Assembly: GCA_965209045.1 (NCBI GenBank)
Contig: CBDBPW010000001.1
Location: 1,240,001 to 1,304,000 of the forward strand
Direction: 5' to 3'
DNA length: 64,000 nt
DNA from: JAJEFO01 sp965209045
GTDB taxonomy: Bacteria > Pseudomonadota > Alphaproteobacteria > Rhodobacterales > Rhodobacteraceae
Shown: piece after piece, positions 1 to 9,061 of the stretch
How positions within the stretch are numbered: the first letter of the stretch is position 1
How the letters are laid out: each line of letters starts with the position of its first letter
Position numbers and translations under genes: made by a program
The notes under the pieces: generated by a model
Told to the model about the DNA's origin: nothing
Seen by the model: only the letters and a program-made list of their open reading frames with translations
The model's database searches: none

Positions 1-315
1 GGTCATTCCGAGGCGATCAATGTGGAGACCGAGGAGTTCCTGGGCGAAGACGAGGCGCGTGCAATCCTGCGCGAAAGCCCTGGCGTCATCGTTTTCGACA
101 AGCGCGAGGACGGCGGCTACGCGACGCCGGTGGAGTGCGTCGGAGACTTCGCCACGTTCATCAGCAGGATCCGCCAGGACTCGACGGTGGAGAACGGCCT
201 GAATCTCTGGTGCGTCTCGGACAACCTGAGGAAGGGCGCGGCGCTGAACGCGGTTCAGATCGCCGAACTCCTGGGAAACCGGGTGCTGCAGAAGGCGGAC
301 GAAACGGTCGCGTGA
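1..315 (+). CDS. asd: Aspartate-semialdehyde dehydrogenase, C-terminal end (5' truncated by window)
   Basis: The frame is open from the first base and ends at TGA 313-315, giving about 104 residues. They match the C-terminal dimerisation region of aspartate-semialdehyde dehydrogenase, with the family's characteristic ending NLWCVSDNLRKGAALNAVQIAE. This enzyme reduces beta-aspartyl phosphate to aspartate semialdehyde in lysine, threonine and methionine synthesis, in the cytoplasm. The catalytic cysteine and NADP-binding half lie outside the window. Its closeness to a beta-carbonic anhydrase and to leu genes is a common arrangement in Rhodobacteraceae (family knowledge). Confidence 0.9.
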   Translation, partial: GHSEAINVETEEFLGEDEARAILRESPGVIVFDKREDGGYATPVECVGDFATFISRIRQDSTVENGLNLWCVSDNLRKGAALNAVQIAELLGNRVLQKADETVA

Positions 316-498
316 GCGGCCGCCCGTCGCGCCAACGCAGGTCGCCTGGCGGATTCGCCGGAGTGGCGAGGAAGGCTCTCCCTCGAGGCGCCGCCAGTTC
401 GTGCCCGGTCGACGGGAGATGTCCCAGCCGAATGCGTGGCGCCTGCGGGTGATGCCGCTGCATCCCCTTGAGCGCGGCATTCGGCCTGGCGGCGGCCC

Positions 499-854
499 AT
501 GATCAGAACGGAACGGAAGCGGCGCTTCTGGAGCGGGAGACCAGTGCGCTCCGGGATTGAAAGCCGGAAAGAGGAGATTGCGGGAATCTGCCGCCGCTGC
601 GGCGCCAAGCGGCTGGGTCTCCACGGCTCGGCCTCTCGGCCTCCGATCCGGAGACCGGCGGCTCGGACTGTCGCGTCGACTTCAACCGACGGCTTCCGGA
701 CAACATGCAGCGCTGCGTCACGGACCTCGAGTTCGACCTCGCCGAATCCTTGGGCCGCGACGTCGATTTCGGCTGCATGGGCGTGATCAGGAGCAGGTTG
801 CTGCAGGCGCATTTCGACCGTTCGCCGGAGAGAGTCTGTGACTGCAATTCTTGA
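499..854 (+). pseudogene. MNT-type nucleotidyltransferase, frameshifted
   Basis: Two frames together spell a minimal nucleotidyltransferase of the HEPN/MNT class. From ATG 499 one frame reads IAGICRRCGAKRLGLHGSA (about residues 29-47), the usual start of the domain with its GS signature. Near 635 the homology moves to another frame, giving SDPETGGSDCRVDF and then LAESLGRDVDFGCMGVIRSRLL, ending at TGA 852. The catalytic acidic motif is distorted: SDCRVD where SDVD is expected. A frameshift plus motif damage makes this a pseudogene. No HEPN partner gene is visible. Such proteins are antitoxins that AMPylate HEPN toxins, so a toxin-antitoxin remnant is likely but inferred. Confidence 0.55.
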
Positions 855-948
855 ACAGCTGGCGACGCTTCAGGATCTCGTTGACGAAGCGGCAGCGATT
901 GCGCGCTTGGTCGAAGTCCGGACCCTGCCCTTGGTGCACGCCTGGAGG

Positions 949-1599
949 TCACACTGGCTCGAATTCTCCGGTCTCCGGCATGTATTGCAGCAGGTCGCCG
1001 CTCCGGATGTCCACCCAGAGGCCGTGGAGCGACAACGCGCTCGCGGCAACTGCCGCCTTGACGAACGGATAGGTCATCAGGTTCTCGAGCGAGACCACCA
1101 CGGCTTCGTGTTCAAGGGCCCGGAGCGGGTCGGTTTCGTTCTTCCTGGCCGCGACACGTTCGTAGCCCGGGCGAAGGATCTCCACCCAGCGCCCGACGAA
1201 ACTCGACTTGCTCTCAAGTTCCGGGGCCTGGCCGGAGCACATGGCATGGCAGCCCGCGACTCCGCCGCAGCCTGAGTGTCCCACCACGAACAGATGCTCG
1301 ACCTTGAGGGCCGTCACTGCATATTCGATCGCGGCTGACGTGCCGTGCATGTTTCCGTCCGTCGTGCATGGCGGGACCAGGCTGGCAATGTTGCGATGCA
1401 TGAAGAAATCGCCGGGGCCGGCGTCGAAAATCGATGCGACCTGGACCCGGCTGTCGCAGCAAGAGATCACCATCGCCGGCGGCTGCTGGCCCTTGTCCGC
1501 AAGATGCTCGTATCGATCCCGGCTTTTTTCAAATGTCGATGACTTCCAGCCCTTGTACCGTTCGACGAATTGGCCTGGCAGAGCGCGGGCGTGTTCCAT
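949..1599 (-). CDS. Beta-class carbonic anhydrase
   Basis: This 216-residue cytoplasmic zinc enzyme interconverts CO2 and bicarbonate. The beta-class zinc site is complete: CCDSR at residues 47-51 (ligand C48, with the D49-R51 pair) and GHSGCGG with H108 and C111. The N-terminus has the usual family opening and needs no signal peptide. It is transcribed towards asd and faces away from the aminopeptidase gene; no operon partner is close. Length and motifs are normal. Confidence 0.95.
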   Translation of the reverse strand: MEHARALPGQFVERYKGWKSSTFEKSRDRYEHLADKGQQPPAMVISCCDSRVQVASIFDAGPGDFFMHRNIASLVPPCTTDGNMHGTSAAIEYAVTALKVEHLFVVGHSGCGGVAGCHAMCSGQAPELESKSSFVGRWVEILRPGYERVAARKNETDPLRALEHEAVVVSLENLMTYPFVKAAVAASALSLHGLWVDIRSGDLLQYMPETGEFEPV

Positions 1600-1791
1600 G
1601 GGCTTCCTTTCCGGTTCGGGAATTTGCAGGCTTGGCTGTCAACTGGCCGGTCGGGTCCGGGAAAGAACTTACACCTGTGGTCGCTCGAGCAAAAGGGCGC
1701 CTGCAAGACGTCCCGGCGCATCGTGAACTGGCGCCCGTCCCATTCGGGACGCATCCCGCCGCTGCAGATTGCGCTGCGGGAATGACACGAG

Positions 1792-3222
1792 TTGCCGATT
1801 GACCTAGTCTTCGCCGAATCCAGCCTTGGGGGAATCACGTTGCCAGCGCTTGCATTTTCGACTGACGCTTCTGCGGCAAGGCCGCTGTTCCTGGTGAAGA
1901 AGGAGAGGCTTGCGGACTGGCTCGCAGCGCAGGACGAGACCATGCGAGATTGGGTCGCCGCGGCGGGCTTCAAGGCCCGTGTCGGCGAAGTTCTTCCCTT
2001 GCCCGGCAAGGAGGGCCTGAGCGGTGCCGTCGGCGGCCTTGGAAGCGGCAAGGACCGTGCACGCGGCCGATTCCTGGCAGCCGGATTGCGCGGGAAACTG
2101 CCCGAGGGTGTCTGGCGGCTTGAGTGCGACCTTGAGGGCGACGAGCTTGCCGAGGCCGCGCTTGGCTGGCTGCTCGCGGGCTACCGGTTCGACAGGTTCG
2201 TCTCGAATGCGAAGCCGTTGGCCATGCTTCTTGCGCCCGCCGGCGTTGATGCGGCGATGCTGGAGCGGATTGCGTCCGGCGAGACGTTGGTACGCGACCT
2301 GATCAACGCGCCTGCCTCGCATATGGGACCGGACGAACTCGAAGGGGCGGCACGCGATCTTGCCGAAGCCCACGGCATGACCGTTGAAGTCACCACTGGG
2401 GCCGCTCTGTCGAAGCGGAACCTTCCGATGATCCACGCTGTGGGACGTGCCAGTTCGAGAGAGCCGAGGCTGATTGACATGTCATGGGGTGACAGCGGTC
2501 CGTCCCTCGCCCTGGTTGGCAAGGGCGTGTGCTTCGATACCGGCGGGCTGAACATCAAGCCCGGCGCTTCCATGCAATTGATGAAGAAAGACATGGGCGG
2601 AGCCGCCAACATCCTCGGTCTTGCTCACATGTTGATGGACAGCGGCGCGAATTGCCGACTGCGTGTCTTGATCCCGGCAGTCGAGAACTCCATCTCCGGC
2701 GAGGCGTTCCGTCCTGGCGACATCCTGACCTCGCGAAAGGGCCTCACGGTCGAGATCAACAACACCGATGCCGAAGGCCGGCTCGTGCTTGCCGACGCGC
2801 TGGCTCTGGCCGACGAACGCAGACCTGACCTGATCGTTTCGATGGCCACCTTGACCGGGGCGGCCAGGGTTGCGGTGGGGCCAGACCTCGCGCCGTACTA
2901 TGCGACGGATGACAGAGATGCCGCTGCCTTGGAGGCGGCGGCAAGGTCGGTTCGGGACCCGGTCTGGAGACTTCCTTTCTGGGAGCCGTACGAGAACATG
3001 ATCGAGCCGGGAATCGCGGATCTGGACAATGCGCCGAAGGGCGGTTTCGCCGGATCGATCACGGCGGCGCTGTTCCTGCGCCGCTTCGTCACGGCTACGC
3101 CACGCTACATGCACTTCGACATTTTCGGATGGACACGTGAATCCGCGCCGGGCCGTCCCAAGGGTGGAGCCGGGCAGGGCATCCGCGCGCTCTACAGGGC
3201 GTTGCCGGGGATGCTCGAATGA
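1792..3222 (+). CDS. M17 leucyl aminopeptidase family protein
   Basis: A two-domain cytosolic metallo-aminopeptidase of about 476 residues. The variable N-terminal domain covers roughly residues 1-150. The catalytic domain carries KKDMGGAAN (about 265-273) and the signature NTDAEGR (324-330), which holds metal ligands. The family removes N-terminal residues from peptides and helps peptide turnover. The longest start is TTG 1792; an alternative TTG lies near 1840. The 3' end overlaps the next start in an ATGA junction, so it is translationally coupled to the NlpC/P60 gene, a pairing typical of Rhodobacteraceae. Confidence 0.92.
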   Translation: MPIDLVFAESSLGGITLPALAFSTDASAARPLFLVKKERLADWLAAQDETMRDWVAAAGFKARVGEVLPLPGKEGLSGAVGGLGSGKDRARGRFLAAGLRGKLPEGVWRLECDLEGDELAEAALGWLLAGYRFDRFVSNAKPLAMLLAPAGVDAAMLERIASGETLVRDLINAPASHMGPDELEGAARDLAEAHGMTVEVTTGAALSKRNLPMIHAVGRASSREPRLIDMSWGDSGPSLALVGKGVCFDTGGLNIKPGASMQLMKKDMGGAANILGLAHMLMDSGANCRLRVLIPAVENSISGEAFRPGDILTSRKGLTVEINNTDAEGRLVLADALALADERRPDLIVSMATLTGAARVAVGPDLAPYYATDDRDAAALEAAARSVRDPVWRLPFWEPYENMIEPGIADLDNAPKGGFAGSITAALFLRRFVTATPRYMHFDIFGWTRESAPGRPKGGAGQGIRALYRALPGMLE

Positions 3223-4109
3223 GCGACAGGAGATTCCTGGCGGCAAACGGGCGTGTGGCGAAGAGCGACCTGAAGGGGATTGTCGACGCGGACCTCTTCA
3301 CTGACGGACAGGTGTTCAGCGTCGCCGAGACTGCCTGGCTGCTTGATTCGCCTGGAGGTCGAGCGGTTCGCCAGTTGATCTTCGGCGACAGGTTTGTCGA
3401 ACTCGAAAGGGAAGGAAGCTGGAGTTTCGGGCACTCGTCCAAGGATGGATATGTCGGCCATGTCGAGTCGGCATGCCTGGACGAGGACTGGCGCCCCACA
3501 CACAGGGTCGCGGTGCGCTCCACGTTCGGGCTGGAGCGCGCGAATGCCCGGGCCCTCCCCGTGCAGGCTCTGCACCTGAATTCCGAGGTTCGAGTGATAG
3601 AGCGATCCGGCGCATGGTGCCGAATCGCGTCGAGGGATCGCTTTTACGTTCCTGCAGCGCACCTGTCCGAACTCGAGGCGAGGGACGGGGACGTCGCCGG
3701 CTGGGCGCGGGTCATGCTTGGGACACCCTATGTCTGGGCCGGGAATTCCGGCTTCGGCATCGATTGTTCCGGCCTGGTGCAGGCGGCGTTCCACGCGGCG
3801 GGCCTCGAATGCCCGCCGGACAGCGATCTTCAGGAGGCCATGCCTGGGGTGCGCCTTTCGGAATCCGACTCCCTGAACGCCGGAGACCTCGTTTTCTGGG
3901 AAGGTCACGTTGCGATCGCCGGCGGCGAGGACACGCTCATCCATGCAAACGCCCACCACATGGCCGTCGTTGAGGAGCCGGTCGAGACCGCCGTGGCTCG
4001 GATTGCGGCAACAGACACGGGGACCGTGACGTCGCGACTGCGGCCAACGCGAAGGACACTGCGGAGGCTGGAGCCGCGAAGGAAACAGGCTACTCGACGA
4101 CGCGGATGA
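3219..4109 (+). CDS. NlpC/P60 family peptidase (C40)
   Basis: A 296-residue protein whose C-terminal half is an NlpC/P60 domain. The catalytic cysteine is in DCSGLVQAAF (C183) and the catalytic histidine in GHVAIAGG (H230), with a third polar residue in the following HANAHH stretch. The N-terminal half looks like the SH3-type modules that precede this domain in cell-wall peptidases. The family cleaves gamma-D-glutamyl-diaminopimelate links in peptidoglycan peptides. No classical signal peptide is seen, which suggests a role in cytoplasmic murein-peptide recycling together with the coupled aminopeptidase (inference). Its 3' end overlaps the convergent DUF2794 gene by 20 bases. Confidence 0.88.
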   Translation: MSDRRFLAANGRVAKSDLKGIVDADLFTDGQVFSVAETAWLLDSPGGRAVRQLIFGDRFVELEREGSWSFGHSSKDGYVGHVESACLDEDWRPTHRVAVRSTFGLERANARALPVQALHLNSEVRVIERSGAWCRIASRDRFYVPAAHLSELEARDGDVAGWARVMLGTPYVWAGNSGFGIDCSGLVQAAFHAAGLECPPDSDLQEAMPGVRLSESDSLNAGDLVFWEGHVAIAGGEDTLIHANAHHMAVVEEPVETAVARIAATDTGTVTSRLRPTRRTLRRLEPRRKQATRRRG

Positions 4110-4437
4110 GCTTCCGCTCAAGGACGCGCAGCACGCCTTTCAGGTCGTGGCCGCGTTTCAGGATACGGCCATCCATGCCAACGACGGAATACATGCCTTC
4201 CCGCTCCCGGAGCCTGGGCCGTTTCTCGACCCGGTAGATCGGATGCTCCGAGGTCCGGCGAAAGATCGAGAAGATCGCGGTGTCCTGCAGGAAGGACATG
4301 CCGTAGTCGCGCCATTCTCCCGCGGCAACCATGTGACCGTAGATGTTCAGGATTGCCTTCAGTTCGCGGCGATCGAATACCACGCGTTCAGGCACATGCC
4401 GGGAATTTGGGGACGGGGTCGGGTACTGGACCGTCAT
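4090..4437 (-). CDS. DUF2794 domain protein
   Basis: A 115-residue protein matching the alphaproteobacterial DUF2794 family through ERVVFDRRELKAILNIYGHMVAAGEWRDYG and YSVVGMDGRILKRG. Its function is unknown. I chose the ATG at 4437, which gives MTVQYPTPSPN and fits family length; an in-frame ATG at 4473 would add 12 atypical residues. The gene is convergent with the NlpC/P60 gene and their ends overlap, so the two mRNAs are antisense at their 3' ends. Confidence 0.85.
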   Translation of the reverse strand: MTVQYPTPSPNSRHVPERVVFDRRELKAILNIYGHMVAAGEWRDYGMSFLQDTAIFSIFRRTSEHPIYRVEKRPRLREREGMYSVVGMDGRILKRGHDLKGVLRVLERKLIRVVE

Positions 4438-4674
4438 GACCGGAACCCTGCCCTTGGAACTGGATCGAATCAACCCTCGGATTGCGCGCGTGGCTGTCGG
4501 CGACTCGCTTGACCCTGGTTCGGCGCTGCGGGCGTCCGGTTGTCGGTGCGTTCAACCTGGCCCAAGTCTCTTGCTTCTGACGCAATTTGCAGCATGGCCC
4601 GGGGTATTCTTCTGTCTGTCGTTGTCGTCCGTCTCGGTGTCTTTTACCGTCGCCCCGTGCAACAAAGGACGGCC

Positions 4675-5556
4675 ATGAGCGAAATGACAACAATTGTCGG
4701 CGTGATCGGGGGAAGCGGGATCTACGAGATCGAGGGACTCGAAGGTGCCGAGTGGGTCTCTGTCGAGAGTCCCTGGGGAACGCCGTCCGACCAGATCCTG
4801 ACGGGATCGCTGGAAGGCGTCCGAATGGCGTTTCTTCCCCGGCACGGGAGGGGACACGTTCACTCGCCCACGACCGTGCCCTACAGGGCGAACATTGATG
4901 CCCTGAAACGCCTTGGCGTGACGGACGTCGTAAGCGTGTCAGCCTGCGGTTCTTTCCGGGAGGACATGGCTCCTGGCGAGTTCGTGATCGTTGACCAGTT
5001 CGTCGATCGGACCTTCGCGCGTGACAAGAGCTTCTTTGGCGAGGGATGCGTCGCCCATGTGAGCGTGGCGCATCCGACCTGCGCGCGACTCGGAGCGGTG
5101 GCGGCTGCCGCCGCGGAGGCGGCCGGCGCAAGCGTGCACCGGGGCGGCACGTACCTGGCGATGGAGGGGCCGCAGTTCTCGACGCTTGCGGAATCGGTCA
5201 TGTACCGGGAGCGCTGGGGGTGCGACGTGATCGGGATGACGAACATGCCGGAAGCGAAGCTCGCGCGGGAAGCGGAGCTTTGCTATGCATCGGTCGCCAT
5301 GATCACGGACTACGACAGTTGGCACCCTGACCATGGCGAGGTGGACGTGACAGAGATCATCAAGACCTTGACGGGCAATGCGGAGAAGGGTCGCGCACTC
5401 GCGGCGGGGCTGCCCGGCCGGCTGGGCGCATCCCGACATCGGTGCCCGCACGGATGCGACCGGGCGCTGGAACATGCGGTGCTGACGCAGCCGGATGCGC
5501 GCGCTCCAGATGTCGTGGCCAGGCTTGATGCAGTCGCCGGCCGTGTGCTGAATTGA
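4675..5556 (+). CDS. mtnP: S-methyl-5'-thioadenosine phosphorylase
   Basis: A 293-residue cytoplasmic enzyme that phosphorolyses methylthioadenosine to adenine and methylthioribose-1-phosphate. Family motifs are clear: GVIGGSGIYEI at the N-terminus, FLPRHGRGH, the phosphate and purine site region around SACGSFRED, and TYLAMEGPQFSTLAESVMYR followed by IGMTNMPEAKLAREAELCYA. I chose ATG 4675 because the homology begins there; an upstream in-frame ATG at 4540 would add 45 unrelated residues. The next gene, apt, uses the adenine made here, so the two form an adenine-salvage unit. Confidence 0.94.
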   Translation: MSEMTTIVGVIGGSGIYEIEGLEGAEWVSVESPWGTPSDQILTGSLEGVRMAFLPRHGRGHVHSPTTVPYRANIDALKRLGVTDVVSVSACGSFREDMAPGEFVIVDQFVDRTFARDKSFFGEGCVAHVSVAHPTCARLGAVAAAAAEAAGASVHRGGTYLAMEGPQFSTLAESVMYRERWGCDVIGMTNMPEAKLAREAELCYASVAMITDYDSWHPDHGEVDVTEIIKTLTGNAEKGRALAAGLPGRLGASRHRCPHGCDRALEHAVLTQPDARAPDVVARLDAVAGRVLN

Positions 5557-5607
5557 ACGAACTGCGACCTTTCCGTCCGGTCCGAGCGGCCGGGCCCTAA
5601 GACGGAA

Positions 5608-6144
5608 ATGCCGATGAAAGACATCAAGGACTACATCCGGACCATCGCGGACTTTCCCCATGAAGGAATCATGTTCCGCGACGTGACGACACTCTTTTCG
5701 GATCCGCGTGGGCTGCGGATCTGCGTCGACCAGCTGTTGCATCCCTTTGCCGACCAGGAAATCGACAAGGTCGTGGGGCTTGAGGCACGTGGATTCATCA
5801 TCGGGGGCGCGATCGCGCATCAACTGTCGGTCGGGTTCGTGCCTGTGCGAAAGCAGGGAAAGCTGCCCGGCGCCACGCTCAGCCAGGACTACGAACTTGA
5901 GTACGGCGAGGCGGTCATGGAGATCCATGACGATGCCATCGACGCAGGAGACAAGGTGCTCTTGGTCGACGACCTGCTCGCAACGGGAGGCACGGCCGAG
6001 GCCGGGATCAGGCTCGTCGAACGTCTGGGCGGCGACATTGTCGGATGCAGCTTCATCATAGACCTGCCGGAACTTGGCGGGCGTGCCCGGCTGGAAGCGC
6101 TCGGGATGGAAATTCACACGCTGTGCGAATTCGGCGGGGCATGA
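5608..6144 (+). CDS. apt: Adenine phosphoribosyltransferase
   Basis: A 178-residue type I phosphoribosyltransferase converting adenine and PRPP to AMP. The PRPP-binding loop VLLVDDLLATGGTA is intact near residue 117, and the N-terminus DYIRTIADFPHEGIMFRDVTTLF is typical of Apt. It starts 51 bases after mtnP on the same strand and completes the route from methylthioadenosine to AMP. Length is normal for the family. Confidence 0.95.
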   Translation: MPMKDIKDYIRTIADFPHEGIMFRDVTTLFSDPRGLRICVDQLLHPFADQEIDKVVGLEARGFIIGGAIAHQLSVGFVPVRKQGKLPGATLSQDYELEYGEAVMEIHDDAIDAGDKVLLVDDLLATGGTAEAGIRLVERLGGDIVGCSFIIDLPELGGRARLEALGMEIHTLCEFGGA

Positions 6145-6426
6145 TGCGCCTAGCCGCCGTTGCGCCGGCATTTGGTGAGTTCCCGGCCGCCAAGACCGCC
6201 GGTCGGAATTTCCTGCGTGCACGGGAACGTGAGTGTCAAACCGGGCGCGATCCAAACTTGTTCCCGGTCGGCAGGGGATGTAACTTGCACCATCATGCGC
6301 TTGCCTGACACGAACATCCGGAACGGGCGTCCGCAACGACTTGCGGACGCGCCACGCCAAGTGTTCTCGAACCTTCGGGCATAGGCCAATCGCGCCAATG
6401 AAAGCACGCAACCCTTGCAAAGTTGA

Positions 6427-7839
6427 ATGACCATGACCGCTCCGCGCACTCTCTATGACAAGATCTGGGACGACCATGTCGCCCATGAAGCCGAGGACGG
6501 CACGTGCCGTCTGTACATAGATCGCCACCTTGTTCACGAGGTGACGAGCCCGCAGGCCTTCGAAGGTCTTCGAATTGCAGGCCGCAAGGTCCGGGCGCCG
6601 GAGAAGACGGTGGCCGTCCCGGACCACAACGTGCCAACGGATCCGACCCGCCTGGAGGGAATCAAGGACGAGCAGTCGCGGATCCAGGTCGAAGCCCTGC
6701 GCCAGAATGCCAGGGAGTTCGACATCGAGCTCTACGACATCAACGACGACCGGCAGGGAATCGTTCACATCATCGGGCCAGAGCAGGGCTGGACCCAGCC
6801 GGGCATGACGATCGTGTGCGGGGACAGCCACACGGCAACGCATGGGGCCTTCGGAGCGCTGGCTCACGGCATCGGCACGTCGGAGGTCGAGCATGTGCTC
6901 GCGACCCAGACGCTGATACAGAAGAAGTCGAAGAACATGCTGGTCGAGGTTGAGGGCGATCTGGCGCCCGGCGTGACGGCCAAGGACATCACGCTCTCGA
7001 TCATTGGCAGGACCGGAACCGCCGGCGGAACCGGCCATGTCATCGAATATGCGGGCAGAGCTATCCGGAACCTGACCATGGAAGGCCGCATGACGGTCTG
7101 CAACATGGCGATCGAGGGTGGTGCGCGCGCGGGGCTTGTCGCTCCCGACGAAAAGACGATCGAATACGTCAAGGGGCGCCCTCACGCGCCAAAGGGCGGG
7201 CAGTGGGAACTGGCACTGGCCTACTGGAGCACGCTGCAATCCGACGAGGATGCGCACTATGATCAAGTGGTCAGGATGGACGCGAACGAGATTCCGCCTG
7301 TGGTCACCTGGGGCACGTCTCCGGAAGACGTGCTGCCGATCACGGGCGAAGTGCCGGATCCTGAAAGCTTCGAGGGCGGCAAGATCGAGGCCGCTCGGCG
7401 GTCGCTCGCCTACATGGGCTTGACGCCTGGACAGAAGCTGAACGAGATCGAGATCGACACGGTGTTCATCGGATCCTGCACGAACGGCAGGATCGAGGAT
7501 CTGCGCGAGGTCGCGAAGATCATGGAAGGTCGCAGGGTGAAAGACGGCCTGCGCGCAATGATCGTGCCGGGCTCCGGCCTGGTGCGACTTCAGGCCGAGG
7601 AGGAGGGCATTGCGCAAAGGCTGCAGGAAGCCGGCTTTGATTGGCGAATGGCCGGTTGCTCGATGTGCCTTGGCATGAATCCCGACCAGCTCAGCCCCGG
7701 CGAACGGTGCGCATCGACGTCCAACCGGAACTTCGAGGGGCGGCAGGGCTACAGGGGTCGGACGCATCTCATGAGCCCTGCCATGGCCGCTGCCGCGGCG
7801 GTCACCGGTCGCCTGACGGACGTGCGCGACCTGATGTAG
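6427..7839 (+). CDS. leuC: 3-isopropylmalate dehydratase large subunit
   Basis: A 470-residue aconitase-family subunit of isopropylmalate isomerase, which turns 2-isopropylmalate into 3-isopropylmalate in leucine synthesis. All three iron-sulfur cysteines are present: C351 in GSCTNGR, and C411 and C414 in GCSMCLGMNPD. Other family blocks include CGDSHTATHGAFGALAHGIGTSEVEHVLATQ. The start MTMTAPRTLYDKIWDDHVV-type opening is standard. leuD follows, so the heterodimer is made from adjacent genes. Confidence 0.97.
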   Translation: MTMTAPRTLYDKIWDDHVAHEAEDGTCRLYIDRHLVHEVTSPQAFEGLRIAGRKVRAPEKTVAVPDHNVPTDPTRLEGIKDEQSRIQVEALRQNAREFDIELYDINDDRQGIVHIIGPEQGWTQPGMTIVCGDSHTATHGAFGALAHGIGTSEVEHVLATQTLIQKKSKNMLVEVEGDLAPGVTAKDITLSIIGRTGTAGGTGHVIEYAGRAIRNLTMEGRMTVCNMAIEGGARAGLVAPDEKTIEYVKGRPHAPKGGQWELALAYWSTLQSDEDAHYDQVVRMDANEIPPVVTWGTSPEDVLPITGEVPDPESFEGGKIEAARRSLAYMGLTPGQKLNEIEIDTVFIGSCTNGRIEDLREVAKIMEGRRVKDGLRAMIVPGSGLVRLQAEEEGIAQRLQEAGFDWRMAGCSMCLGMNPDQLSPGERCASTSNRNFEGRQGYRGRTHLMSPAMAAAAAVTGRLTDVRDLM

Positions 7840-7952
7840 CCGCCTCTTCAGCCGCGGTTCCAGCATCTTCTTTCCGCGAACACGGCGTTGGTGCGCTTGC
7901 GCCACTTGAAGCGCTGATGCAGAAAGGCGCCACCTCTGCAAGGGATGAATCG

Positions 7953-8561
7953 ATGAAGAAATTCACCAAGCTTTCCGGCGTTGCTGCGCCAATGCCGCTG
8001 GTCAACATCGACACGGACATGATCATTCCGAAGCAGTTCCTGAAGACGATCAAGCGGACGGGGCTCGGCGCAAACCTCTTTGACGAGATGCGGTTCGACC
8101 GCGACGGGACCGAGATCGAGGATTTCGTGTTGAATCGGCCCGCATTTCGCGAAGCCCGGATCCTGGTTGCGGGTGACAATTTCGGCTGCGGCTCCAGCCG
8201 GGAGCACGCGCCTTGGGCGCTTCTCGATTTCGGCATTCGCTGCGTGATATCGACCAGCTTCGCGGACATCTTCTACAACAACTGCTTCAAGAACGGCATC
8301 TTGCCGATCAAGCTTCCGAAGGAGCAGGTGGACGCCCTCATGGAGGATGCCGAACGGGGCTCCAACGCGCGGATGACTGTTGATCTCGAGGAGCAGACAG
8401 TCACCGGTTCGGACGGCGAGGTGTTCGGTTTCGAGGTTGATCCTTTCAGGAAGCACTGCCTGCTGAACGGCCTTGACGACATCGGCCTGACGGTCGAGAC
8501 CGCCGCAGCGTCGATAGATGCGTATGAGGCGAAGGCTGCTGAACGGCGACCATGGCTTTGA
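7953..8561 (+). CDS. leuD: 3-isopropylmalate dehydratase small subunit
   Basis: The 202-residue small subunit pairs with LeuC to close the active site. Motifs are NIDTDMIIPKQFLKTI near the N-terminus and GDNFGCGSSREHAPWAL in the middle. The ATG at 7953 starts exactly where family homology begins (MKKFTKLSGVAAPMPLVN), preceded by an AGGGA-like ribosome-binding sequence; longer in-frame extensions back to 7641 overlap leuC and are unlikely. The gene lies 113 bases after leuC. Confidence 0.96.
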   Translation: MKKFTKLSGVAAPMPLVNIDTDMIIPKQFLKTIKRTGLGANLFDEMRFDRDGTEIEDFVLNRPAFREARILVAGDNFGCGSSREHAPWALLDFGIRCVISTSFADIFYNNCFKNGILPIKLPKEQVDALMEDAERGSNARMTVDLEEQTVTGSDGEVFGFEVDPFRKHCLLNGLDDIGLTVETAAASIDAYEAKAAERRPWL

Positions 8562-8656
8562 ACCTTGGGAACCTGAAGGCAGGTGTTGTCTTGAAATTCG
8601 ACGCTATGAGTGTTCGCCGATTCTCCCGGCAGGGCGCGTGGCGGCAGGGCAGGGCC

Positions 8657-9052
8657 ATGAAGTTGCCGGGAGCCTGCCTGACGCTCGGGCGCGTCCTGAT
8701 TGCATTTTCCATGTTGTTTCAACCTGCATCTGCCGCAGACCTGCCCAAGCCGATTTCATGCTACCAGGACAGCACCAATGCGAAGGACATCGAGGCCTAC
8801 ATGTCCTGTTTCACCGCCGACGCTGAAATGATCGACGTGTCCCGCACCTTTGCCGGTCAGGAGGCAATTCGTGCCTGGGCGTTGCGTGAGGTCATTCCGG
8901 GCGGCGAGACCTTCAGGCATCGCAGGATTCTGGAGCAGGAGACGGGATACGCAAAGACCGAGGTGAACTGGCTGAACTGGGTCGTTCACTACACCTATTG
9001 GTGGGACGAGGCTGGCAAGATCACCCGAATGTCCCTCCAGTACGCAGATTGA
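8657..9052 (+). CDS. NTF2-like (SnoaL-type) protein with signal peptide
   Basis: A 131-residue protein starting MKLPGACLTLGRVLIAFSML, a clear Sec signal ending around ASA-AD, then a small NTF2-like fold recognisable from SCYQDSTNAKDIEAYMSCFTADAEMID and WVVHYTYWWD. Members of this superfamily are small cone-shaped ligand-binding or isomerase-like proteins. The exact role is unknown; export to the periplasm is predicted. An in-frame ATG at 8552 overlapping leuD is possible, but the signal peptide supports 8657. It sits between leuD and an SDR gene, inside the leucine cluster. Confidence 0.72.
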   Translation: MKLPGACLTLGRVLIAFSMLFQPASAADLPKPISCYQDSTNAKDIEAYMSCFTADAEMIDVSRTFAGQEAIRAWALREVIPGGETFRHRRILEQETGYAKTEVNWLNWVVHYTYWWDEAGKITRMSLQYAD

Positions 9053-9061
9053 GACGAGGCC

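Noticed and set aside
4939..7941. A 1000-codon minus-strand open frame across mtnP, apt and leuC
   Set aside because: It is antisense to three well-recognised genes, matches no family, and such long frames are expected opposite GC-rich coding DNA.
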